Positions 56,825 to 64,000 of a stretch of DNA of 64,000 nucleotides are shown here, in pieces (positions within the stretch are counted from its first letter, which is position 1; each line of letters begins with the position of its first letter). Made by a program: the position numbers and the translations under genes. Below the pieces are notes generated by a model. It was given only the letters and a program-made list of their open reading frames with translations. It did not search any database and was not told where the DNA came from. The DNA comes from Streptomyces chrestomyceticus JCM 4735 (GTDB taxonomy: Bacteria > Actinomycetota > Actinomycetes > Streptomycetales > Streptomycetaceae): contig NZ_BHZC01000001.1 in the NCBI RefSeq assembly GCF_003865135.1, forward strand, positions 5,766,001 to 5,830,000, given 5' to 3'.

Positions 56825-57706
56825 TCACTTCACCGCGCCCGCCATCACCCCGGACACGAACTGCCGCTGGAAGGCGAAGAAGACGACCAGCGGGACCACC
56901 ATCGACAGGAACGCGCCGGGCGCCAGTACGTCGATGTTGTTGCCGAACTGCCGTACCTCCTGCTGGAGCGCGACCGTGATCGGCGGGCTGCCGCTGTCCG
57001 CGAAGATCAGCGCCACCAGCAGGTCGTTCCACACCCACAGGAACTGGAAGATGCCCAGCGAGGCGATGGCGGGCCCGCCCAGCGGCAGCACCACCCGGGT
57101 GAACAGGCGGATCTCGTTGGCGCCGTCCAGCCGGGCCGCCTCCAGCAGTTCGCGCGGGATCTCGGCGAAGAAGTTGCGCAGCAGGAACACCGCGAACGGC
57201 AGGCCGAAGGCGGTGTGGAAGAGGATCACACCGGGCGTCGTCTCGAACAGCCCGATCGCGCCGAACAGCTCGGCGACGGGAATCAGCGCGACCTGCACGG
57301 GCACCACCAGCAGCCCGACCACGACCATGAACCACGCGTCGCGCCCGGGGAAGTCCATCCAGGCGAACGCGTACCCGGCCAGCGCCCCGATGACGACCAC
57401 CAGCACCGTCGCCGGCACCGTGATCAGCGCGGTGGTCAGCAACGAGTCCATCACCTTGGCGTTCTCCAGGAGATGGCCGTAGCTGGCCCAGGTGAGCTGG
57501 GCGGGCTCGGTGAACACCGTCCACCAGCCGGACTCGGCGATGTCCTGCGGCGAGCGCAGCGAGGACACCAGCAGGCCGACCGTCGGCATCAGCCAGAACA
57601 GCCCGACCAGGATCAGCACGATCCGCAGGACGCCGCCGCCCGTGCGGGCCGCGATCCGGGCGGGCAGCGACTGCTTGGCCCGTACGACACCGTCGGCGGT
57701 CGTCAT
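56825..57706 (-). CDS. Carbohydrate ABC transporter permease (MalG type)
   Basis: 293 aa; ATG overlaps the MalF-type permease stop (ATGA). Six helices; the EAA loop is REL LEAARLDGANEIRLFTRVVLP (about 195-215). It ends AFQRQFVSGVMAGAVK, the usual MalG-family terminus. Forms the membrane pore with the MalF partner. No ATPase gene follows, so it probably uses a shared ATPase such as MsiK, as most Streptomyces sugar importers do. Confidence 0.94.
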   Translation of the reverse strand: MTTADGVVRAKQSLPARIAARTGGGVLRIVLILVGLFWLMPTVGLLVSSLRSPQDIAESGWWTVFTEPAQLTWASYGHLLENAKVMDSLLTTALITVPATVLVVVIGALAGYAFAWMDFPGRDAWFMVVVGLLVVPVQVALIPVAELFGAIGLFETTPGVILFHTAFGLPFAVFLLRNFFAEIPRELLEAARLDGANEIRLFTRVVLPLGGPAIASLGIFQFLWVWNDLLVALIFADSGSPPITVALQQEVRQFGNNIDVLAPGAFLSMVVPLVVFFAFQRQFVSGVMAGAVK

Positions 57707-59055
57707 CGCCCGCGCTCCTTCCGTAGGCGCCGGAGATTGACGTACATCACCGGCAGCACGAGCAGCAGCAGGAACACCGCGATGGCGCTGCCGATGCCCT
57801 GGTCCACATCCGTGCCGAACGACGACTGGAAGAGCTGGAGGGCGAGGACGTTGGCGTCCTTGAGGCTGGAGCCCGGTGCGATGATGTAGACCAGGTCGAA
57901 GATCTTCAGCACGTTGATCATGAGCGTGACCAGCACGACGATCAGGACGGGCGCCAGCAGCGGCACCGTCACCCGGCGGAAGACCTGCCACTCGTTGGCG
58001 CCGTCCACCCGCGCCGCCTCCAGCAGCTCCCGCGGCATCCCGGCCAGGCCCGCCGCGATCAGCACCATCGCGAACCCGGCCCACATCCACACGTACGCGC
58101 CGATGATGGCCGGGGTGACCAGGGCCGGGCCGAGCCAGTTCACCCCGTTGTACGCCTCGGCGAAGTTGGCCGCCGGCAGCCGCAGCAGCGCGCCGTCCGC
58201 CGCGGCGGGCAGCGTGAACCGCCCGTCCGGGCCGGTGGTCGCGCTCGCGACGGTCCGGCCGTCCTTGACCGCCTCGACGGTCAGGCCCGGCAGCCCCTTC
58301 TCGGAGCGGTCGATGATGTTCGGGGTGCCGCCGCCACCTCGGGTGAAGTCCAGCCAGGCGGTGCCGGTGACCTTGCCCGGCTCCGGGCGCGCGGCCGTCG
58401 CCGGACGCGCCGTGCCCAGGTCGCCGGGCTGGACGGCCACCAGCGGCAGGTTCGCCGGGTCGCCCGCGCGCACCGGCTTCGCCGTGGTGTACGCGCCCCC
58501 GGACGCCGTCAGACCGGAGTTGGGCCGCGGCTTCGCCCCCGGGTACGGCGCGGGCTCCGCGAACGTGTCGTGGATGCCGACCCACACGGCGTTGGCGACA
58601 CCGCGCTCCGGGTCCTGGTCGTACACCAGCCGGAAGATGATGCCGGCGGCCAGCATCGAGATCGCCATCGGCATGAAGACGACCAGCTTGAAGGCGGTGC
58701 CCCAGCGGACCCGTTCGGTGAGCACCGCGAAGATCAGGCCGAGCGCGGTGGACACGGTCGGGGCCACCACGACCCAGATGACGTTGTTCTTCAGCGCGAT
58801 CCGGATCCGCTCGTCCGAGAACAGCTCGACGTAGTTGCCCAGGCCCACGAAGCCGTCGCCGGACGTGTCGAACAGGCTCCGGTAGACCGAGAAGCCGATG
58901 GGGTAGACGACCAGCGCCCCGAGCAGGACGAGGGCGGGCAGCAGGAAGACGGCGGCGACCCAGGGGCGGGTGCCCGCCACACTCTTGACCCGGCGCAGCG
59001 TGCCGGTGCGCGGGCGGACCGGGCCGGCCGGTCCGCCCGCGGTCGCAGCGTTCAT
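57703..59055 (-). CDS. Carbohydrate ABC transporter permease (MalF type) with extracytoplasmic beta-sandwich insert
   Basis: 450 aa; the family norm is about 300. Helices near 33-55, 90-110 and 122-142 are followed by about 165 residues (145-312) without helices before the next helix (313-335). The insert contains TGTAWLDFTRGGGGTPNIID and GLTVEAVKDGRTVASATTGP-DGRFTLPA, the look of a carboxypeptidase-regulatory-like/Ig-like beta-sandwich. Topology puts it outside the membrane, the same loop position as the P2 domain of E. coli MalF that touches the binding protein. EAA loop RELLEAARVDGANEWQVFRR. Ends KERGR; start ATG 59055. Confidence 0.93.
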   Translation of the reverse strand: MNAATAGGPAGPVRPRTGTLRRVKSVAGTRPWVAAVFLLPALVLLGALVVYPIGFSVYRSLFDTSGDGFVGLGNYVELFSDERIRIALKNNVIWVVVAPTVSTALGLIFAVLTERVRWGTAFKLVVFMPMAISMLAAGIIFRLVYDQDPERGVANAVWVGIHDTFAEPAPYPGAKPRPNSGLTASGGAYTTAKPVRAGDPANLPLVAVQPGDLGTARPATAARPEPGKVTGTAWLDFTRGGGGTPNIIDRSEKGLPGLTVEAVKDGRTVASATTGPDGRFTLPAAADGALLRLPAANFAEAYNGVNWLGPALVTPAIIGAYVWMWAGFAMVLIAAGLAGMPRELLEAARVDGANEWQVFRRVTVPLLAPVLIVVLVTLMINVLKIFDLVYIIAPGSSLKDANVLALQLFQSSFGTDVDQGIGSAIAVFLLLLVLPVMYVNLRRLRKERGR

Positions 59056-59158
59056 GGTGGTGTCCCCCGGTCGATGCGGTCGGCGGCGGTGCGCACCGTG
59101 GGTGCGCTGCTGCGGCGGCGGACCCTCGGGGGGCCCGCCGCCGTACGGAGCCCCCGGG

Positions 59159-60544
59159 CTAGCTGCCGTACGCCTTGGCGGCGTCCTGCTCCAGCTTCTT
59201 CTGGGTGCCCGCGATGTCCTTCGGGTTCTTCAGGAAGTCCTGGAGGTCCTTCCACTCGCCCTGGCCCGGCTTGCCGCCGAAACTGGCCGGTGCCTGGTCG
59301 GACATGTCGAAGCGGAAGTCGTCGCCCGCCTTGATCAGCGCCTCGGCGATCTCGCGCATCGTGTCGTTGGCGTACGCGGCCCGGTCCAGCTCCTTGTTGG
59401 GGGAGATGAACCCGCCGGCCTGCGCCCAGATCTTCGCGGCGTCCGTGGAGGCGAGGAAGGTGAGCAGGGCCTGTGCGCCCTTGGTGTCCTTCAGGGCCAC
59501 CGCCGCGTCGCCGCCGGTCACCACCGGCGACCGGGAGCCCACCGCGGGGAACGGGAAGACCTTGGCGTCCTTGCCGACCTCGGCCTTGGTCTGCGCGATG
59601 TTGGTGGCGGCGTAGTCGGCGGAGGAGACCATGGCGGCCTTCGGAGGCTGGCCGCTGAAGGTCTGGGTGACCGACGCCGGGAACTGGGTCTGCAGCGCGC
59701 CGCTGTTGCCGCCGGCCAGCAGGCCCGGCGTGCCGAAGAGGCGGCCCAGCGCGGTCAGCGCCTGGGTGACGGACGGATCGGTCCACTTGATCTTGTGCTG
59801 GGCCAGCAGGTCGTACTTCTCCGGGCCGGCCTGGGAGAGGTAGACGTTCTCGAACCAGTCGGTCAGCGTCCAGCCGTCCGCGCCGCCCACCGAGACCGGC
59901 GGCACCCCGGAGTCCGCGATGGTCTGCGCCGTCTTGAGGAACTCCGCCCAGTCCTTCGGCTCGGCCACCCCCGCGTCCTCGAACGCCTTGGTGTTGTACC
60001 AGACCAGCGACTTGTTGCTGGCCTTGTAGTACACGCCGTACTCGGTGCTGTTGTACGAGCCCAGCTTCCGCCAGCCCGGGGAGAAGTTCTTGGCGAGCTG
60101 CTCCTTGGCCTCGGGGCCGAGCGGCTTGAGCCAGCCCTTGCGCGCGAACTCCCGCAACACGCCGACCTGCGGCGGGAACGCCACGTCCGGCTGCCCGCCG
60201 CCGGCCACCTTCGAGCCGATGAAGCCGGCCATGTCGTCGCCGCTGGGAATGTAGTCGACCGTCGCGCCGGTGCGCTTCTCGAACTCCTCCAGCACCTTCA
60301 GGAAGCTCGCCCGCTCCGGGCCGGTCCAGACCGCCGAGACCTGGAGTTTCTGGCCGGTCAGCTTGGGGAGCTGGACGGAGACGCCGCCGCTGCTGCCCGC
60401 ACTGCCGCCCTTGCTCTTGCCGCCGTCGCCGCCGTTGCCGCTGCAGGCGGTCAGTGTCAGCGCGCCCGCCGCGGCAAGTGCCAGGGCGGCGCGGGTGGTT
60501 GCGGTGGCGCGCGCGCCGGCGCGCCGTGTGCGTGAAGTGCCCAT
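59159..60544 (-). CDS. Sugar-binding lipoprotein of ABC importer
   Basis: 461 aa, ATG with GGGAGGGG upstream. The signal peptide ends in the lipobox LTAC with lipid-anchored Cys34, then a Gly/Ser linker. Family 1 extracellular binding-protein fold: SAVWTGPERASFLKVLEEFE, GAT-VDYIPSGDDMAGFIGS, PDVAFPPQVGVLREF, YKASNKSLVWYNTKAFEDAG, PVVTGGDAAVALKD. It delivers a sugar or oligosaccharide to the two permeases downstream. Substrate not predictable; no LacI or glycosidase gene is beside it. Confidence 0.94.
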   Translation of the reverse strand: MGTSRTRRAGARATATTRAALALAAAGALTLTACSGNGGDGGKSKGGSAGSSGGVSVQLPKLTGQKLQVSAVWTGPERASFLKVLEEFEKRTGATVDYIPSGDDMAGFIGSKVAGGGQPDVAFPPQVGVLREFARKGWLKPLGPEAKEQLAKNFSPGWRKLGSYNSTEYGVYYKASNKSLVWYNTKAFEDAGVAEPKDWAEFLKTAQTIADSGVPPVSVGGADGWTLTDWFENVYLSQAGPEKYDLLAQHKIKWTDPSVTQALTALGRLFGTPGLLAGGNSGALQTQFPASVTQTFSGQPPKAAMVSSADYAATNIAQTKAEVGKDAKVFPFPAVGSRSPVVTGGDAAVALKDTKGAQALLTFLASTDAAKIWAQAGGFISPNKELDRAAYANDTMREIAEALIKAGDDFRFDMSDQAPASFGGKPGQGEWKDLQDFLKNPKDIAGTQKKLEQDAAKAYGS

Positions 60545-60619
60545 CCCCGTAGACCCCTCCCGTGCGGTGCACCGAGCGCCGTGGGGCGGTCCGCGCCGTG
60601 TGACGGTCCGCCGGGCACA

Positions 60620-60648
60620 GTCCTACGCCCGGAGCACCGCCCCCGCAA
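60620..60648 (-). promoter_or_regulatory. Candidate promoter of the sugar importer operon
   Basis: Read on the minus strand: TTGCGG (60648-60643), 17-nt spacer, TAGGAC (60625-60620), followed by T. It lies 76 nt before the binding-protein ATG. The -10 is imperfect. Confidence 0.35.
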
Positions 60649-60795
60649 TACCGCCTCCCGCCCCAACTGGCCTTTCGTGACCGGCCCGTTACCCCTCGCG
60701 TACACCTCACGATTGCGCCACGTACGGCACGCCGGGGCGGCGTACGGGCGCCGGGACGCCGGGGCCGGGCCTTCTGTCCCGGGAGCGGCGGCGCG

Positions 60796-63700
60796 TCAGA
60801 GCAGCGGCGGGGCGGCGGGCGCGCCGGAGGACTGGGCGGCCCGCTGGAGGGCGCTCGCCAGCAGCGCCAGGTCGGTCGGCCCGTTGCCCAGCTCGCGCAG
60901 CGGGCGGCGGGCCGGCGGATCGCCCATCCGCTCCCACTCCAGCGGTACGACCGTGGGGCGGAGCGTGGACGTCCGGGGTATCCGCCCGGTCACCCGGCCG
61001 GCCTGGAACGGGGTGACGGAGGAGTCCGCCGCGCGGTGCAGCCGCCCGCGCCCGGGCGGCACCGGCTCGGCCGCGTCCGCCGCCGGGCCCAGCTCCACCC
61101 GCAGTCCGGCCGCGCGGTCCGTGGCCGTGTCGGCCGTACGGTCCGGGTGGCCGGTGGCCGCTATCAGGTGCACGCCGAGCGCCACCCCGTCCCGCGCCAC
61201 CGCCTCCAGCGCCCGCACCACCGAACCGGCCGCCGGACGGCCCGTACTGCCCAGGGCCGGGGCGACCAGCGCGTCGAAGTCGTCGACCAGCACGAACAGC
61301 CGGGACAGCGGCGCGGCCTGCGGCGCCTGCGCCTCGGCACCGGCCCCGGAGGCGCTGCGCGCCCGCAGCCGCAGGGTGCCCGTCGAGGTGGTGTCCCGCT
61401 CGGCGGCCGGCGCGCCGGACGGGCCCTCGCCGGGGCGGCGGGGCGCCGGGGTGCGCGGGTCCGGGAGGTGCCGGGCCCGCCACTCGGCGAAGTCCGTGCC
61501 GGCCAGGGTCTCGGCGCGCCGCTTCAGCTCGGAGCTGAGCGCCTGCGCGAACTGCCGCATCCGCACCGGGTCGGAGGCCGTCAGATGGGTGGTCACGTGC
61601 GGCAGGTCCGTGCAGAGCCGCAGCCCCTCGCCGCGCTCCGGGCCCGCGCCGTCCACCAGGACGAGGGAGAGCAGGTCGGGGCGGTCGGCGGCGGCGAGCG
61701 AGGCGGCCAGCGAGCGCAGCAGTTCCGTCTTGCCGCTGCCCGGGCCGCCGGTCACCAGCAGATGGCAGGCGTCGGTGGCCGGATCGGCGCACAGCGGCCC
61801 GTGCGGGCCCGCGCCCAGCACGGCGGCGGCGCCCGCCCGGCCGGGGTCCGAGGCGGCGGCCCAACGGGCCATCAGGGAGGCCGGGGTGGCCCGTGCGAGG
61901 CCCAGCTCGTCCAGCAGCCGGGAGGTGTCCGGCAGCGGTACGGCGGCGCTGCGCGCCGGGCGCCCGCCGAGGCCCTCGCCGGTGTCCGCCTCGCGCAGCG
62001 GCGCGAGGGCGCGTGCGAACCGCTCGGCCCAGGCGCCGGAGACCGCGTCGACCGCGGCGACCGTGCCGTTCGGACCCGAGCCGGGCTGGACGACGCGCAG
62101 CGCGGTGGCGACGTCGCCGCTCAGCACCGCGACCGCGCCGCACTCGCCGAACGCGGGCGACGCCGCGCGGGCCGCCTCGTACGTCGCGGACAGCGGGAAG
62201 GCCGGGGTGGCGGCGGGCGTCTCGGCCAGGCACAGCACATGGATGCCGGCCGCCGGGCCGTTCGCCGCGAGCCGGGCCGTCGTCTCGCGCAGCGCCGACG
62301 AGCCGGGGTCGCCGTCCACGATCAGGAGGGTGTACGGGCCGTTGTAGCGCGCGGCGGCGGAGGCGACGGCGGCGCGGTCGGCACCGGCCCAGTGCGGGCC
62401 CAGCGGACCGTCGTCGAGGCGGCGCGCCAGCTCGGCCGTACGGGCCGTCGCCTGCTCCTTCTCGTACGCGAGCAGCAGCCGGCAGTCCTGGGCGTGGGCC
62501 GGGCGCACCTGGGGGAGCCAGCCGAGCCAGGACCAGTCGGCCAGCCGGTCCTCCAGGGACCGCGCGCGGTCCGTGCTGACCAGCACGATCTCCAGGGTGG
62601 CGGGGGAGTGCAGGGCGGCGAGCTGCGCGACGGCGGCGCGTGCGAGGCCGCCGAGCCGGGCGCGCGGCCCGGCGAGCCCCAGGGCGCCCGCCTTGCGCAG
62701 CTCGACGGTCACCGGCACGGCGGCCCGGCCGCCGTCCTGCGGGGCGGTGCCGAGCCGGACGGTGAGCGCGTCCGGGTGGTCGGGGCCGCGCTCCCAGAGC
62801 CGGGGCCCGGGGCCGAGGGCGGTCAGCAGCACCGTCGCCGGGTCCGGCCACCGCTCGTCCGCGGCCTCGGGGCTCAGCCGCCCGCCGGCGGGCTCGTCCG
62901 CCCGGTCCGCCGCTCCGGACGCCGCCGCCTGGGACTGCCGCTGCTGCTCCTCCCACACGGTCGGTGCGGGGGCGGGGCCGGTCCCGGCGCGCCCGTCGGC
63001 CGGCCGGGCGCCGGTCAGCCGACGGGCCCAGGCCCCGATGCCGCCCCGGCGCGCGGCCCTGGGGGCCGGCTCCTCCTGGCGCGGATCGTGCCCCTCGGCC
63101 GGGGCCAGATCCTCTCCGCCGCCGTGGGTCCGCTCCGAACCGGCGCCGTCCGGGTCGTACGGCGTGTAGTGCTCCTGGGGGCTGCCGGGGTACGGGGTGC
63201 CGCGCAGCGGGGTGCCGCGGCGCGCCGGGCTGTCGTACGCGGCGGGCAGCTCCTCCGGCGGCCGCGGGTCGCCGTACGGGGTGAGGGCGTGCGGCGAGGT
63301 GGCGTACGGCGCGGGGGCGGGGACGCTCCGGGCCGCGGGAGGAGCGGCGGGGGAGCTCTGGTGCGGCACCCCGGGACGCCGGGTGTCCTGGCGCGGCACC
63401 TCGGACCGCAGGGCGTCCTGGCGCGGCACCTCGGGCCGCCGGGCGTCCTGATCGTGCGCGGCGGACCGCGCGCCGGGGACGGCGGGAGCGCCGGAAGGCC
63501 CGGCACCCCGGGCCCCCGGGGCGCCGGCGTCCTGCTGGGAGACGCGCAACTGGCCCTCGCCGTCGGGCGCGCACACCAGGGCGGGGTCGGGCCCGGCGGG
63601 CACGGCCTGGAGGCGCAGCACGGACTCGCCGATGCGCAGCAGCGCGCCGGGCGGCAGCGGGACCGGGTGCTCGCCGACCTCGGTGCCGCCGACGGCCGTC

Positions 63701-64000
63701 CCGTTGGTCGAGCGGAGGTCGGCGACCAGCACCGAGCCGTCCGGTTCGACCGTCACCGCGCAGTGCAGGCGGGAGACGTCCGGATCGTCGAGGGGCACGT
63801 CCGCCTCGGCGGAGCGGCCGACGCGGATGGCGCCCTGGCCGCCGTGCAGGAGGTGGACCCCGCCGGCGTCCGGCCCGGAGACGACCCGCAGCCGGGGCGC
63901 GCCGTGCGGCAGGCCGTGCGCCGGGGCCGGGCCGGGGGCGCCGAGGGAGAGCACCGCGCCGTCGATCAGCGGGGGCTCGCCGACCGCCGCGCGCTGCGGG
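60796..64000 (-). CDS. FHA-domain FtsK/SpoIIIE-type ATPase, 5' end outside window
   Basis: At least 1068 codons. A GTG at 63954 could start a 1052-aa protein, but the frame stays open to the window edge and reads GEPPLIDGAVLSLG, a natural continuation, so the true start is probably beyond 64000. FHA domain (about 63590-63880): IRVGRSAEADVPLDD, DVSRLHCAVTVE, DLRSTNGTAVGG. A Pro/Arg/Gly-rich linker (about 62900-63550) follows. FtsK-like part: Walker A TGGPGSGKTELLRS (near 61729-61755), Walker B LFVLVDDFDALVAP. The preceding ATPase-like region (LEIVLVSTDRARSLEDRLAD) lacks a Walker A. No membrane helices seen. Related to cytoplasmic EccC/EssC-like motors; whether it serves secretion or DNA movement is unclear. 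Confidence 0.88.
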   Translation of the reverse strand, partial: PQRAAVGEPPLIDGAVLSLGAPGPAPAHGLPHGAPRLRVVSGPDAGGVHLLHGGQGAIRVGRSAEADVPLDDPDVSRLHCAVTVEPDGSVLVADLRSTNGTAVGGTEVGEHPVPLPPGALLRIGESVLRLQAVPAGPDPALVCAPDGEGQLRVSQQDAGAPGARGAGPSGAPAVPGARSAAHDQDARRPEVPRQDALRSEVPRQDTRRPGVPHQSSPAAPPAARSVPAPAPYATSPHALTPYGDPRPPEELPAAYDSPARRGTPLRGTPYPGSPQEHYTPYDPDGAGSERTHGGGEDLAPAEGHDPRQEEPAPRAARRGGIGAWARRLTGARPADGRAGTGPAPAPTVWEEQQRQSQAAASGAADRADEPAGGRLSPEAADERWPDPATVLLTALGPGPRLWERGPDHPDALTVRLGTAPQDGGRAAVPVTVELRKAGALGLAGPRARLGGLARAAVAQLAALHSPATLEIVLVSTDRARSLEDRLADWSWLGWLPQVRPAHAQDCRLLLAYEKEQATARTAELARRLDDGPLGPHWAGADRAAVASAAARYNGPYTLLIVDGDPGSSALRETTARLAANGPAAGIHVLCLAETPAATPAFPLSATYEAARAASPAFGECGAVAVLSGDVATALRVVQPGSGPNGTVAAVDAVSGAWAERFARALAPLREADTGEGLGGRPARSAAVPLPDTSRLLDELGLARATPASLMARWAAASDPGRAGAAAVLGAGPHGPLCADPATDACHLLVTGGPGSGKTELLRSLAASLAAADRPDLLSLVLVDGAGPERGEGLRLCTDLPHVTTHLTASDPVRMRQFAQALSSELKRRAETLAGTDFAEWRARHLPDPRTPAPRRPGEGPSGAPAAERDTTSTGTLRLRARSASGAGAEAQAPQAAPLSRLFVLVDDFDALVAPALGSTGRPAAGSVVRALEAVARDGVALGVHLIAATGHPDRTADTATDRAAGLRVELGPAADAAEPVPPGRGRLHRAADSSVTPFQAGRVTGRIPRTSTLRPTVVPLEWERMGDPPARRPLRELGNGPTDLALLASALQRAAQSSGAPAAPPLL
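63360..63449 (-). repeat. Three tandem 30-bp repeats in the FHA-FtsK linker
   Basis: Units 63360-63389, 63390-63419 and 63420-63449 share GG.GCGGCACC.CGG and end in GTCCT. They encode ARRPEVPRQD, ALRSEVPRQD and TRRPGVPHQS in the disordered linker. Confidence 0.85.

Overview
The window is chromosomal DNA from a high-GC actinobacterium, almost certainly a Streptomyces or a close relative. The evidence is strong G/C bias at third codon positions, a tRNA-free rRNA spacer, GTG starts, frequent ATGA stop/start overlaps, and the gene order mtnA-mtrA-mtrB-lpqB-comFC-hpf-response regulator-secA, which I recognise from streptomycete chromosomes. I saw no phage, insertion sequence, tRNA or CRISPR array. 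Species cannot be named from this sequence alone.

Layout. (1) 1-4700: an rRNA operon entered inside 16S, then 23S and 5S, with a base-paired processing stem around 23S and two terminator hairpins behind 5S. (2) 5110-10729, minus strand: a five-gene membrane/AAA+ operon (a large membrane protein, DUF4129, DUF4350, MoxR ATPase, DUF58). (3) 10900-17194, plus strand: mtnA, then the MtrA/MtrB/LpqB envelope-signalling operon. (4) 17454-26584: a strikingly enlarged comFC, long-form hpf, a NarL-type response regulator, an AlkX/YcaQ-like glycosylase and a GNAT acetyltransferase on the minus strand, and secA. (5) 26674-34993: small conserved actinobacterial genes (Rv3235-like, DUF6912, HAD, DJ-1/PfpI) and the giant NAD-dependent glutamate dehydrogenase. 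(6) 35159-56627: a cell-surface glycopolymer locus with a TagGH-type exporter, a TetR regulator behind an array of about ten 19-bp repeats, a frameshifted PIG-L deacetylase/propeller protein, GtrA, a DPM-like transferase, a YfhO-like membrane protein, five further glycosyltransferases (two fused to CDP-glycerol-phosphotransferase-like domains), GalE and a SAM methyltransferase. (7) 56825-60544: a sugar ABC importer without its own ATPase. (8) 60796-end: an FHA-FtsK/SpoIIIE ATPase that runs off the window.

How the genes fit together: MtrAB-LpqB senses the envelope and SecA exports proteins. The large surface-polymer locus would build glycerol-phosphate or sugar-phosphate chains on a lipid carrier (transferases, DPM/GtrA/YfhO), supply UDP-galactose (GalE), decorate sugars (methyltransferase, deacetylase) and export the polymer through TagGH.

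Most unusual: the 19-bp operator-like array between tagG and tetR; a roughly 415-residue, 36-bp-minisatellite-bearing insertion in comFC with foreign codon use and a dense G-quadruplex motif beside it; an extracytoplasmic beta-sandwich-like insert in the MalF-type permease; and a His-to-Gln change in one of the two TagF-like domains.
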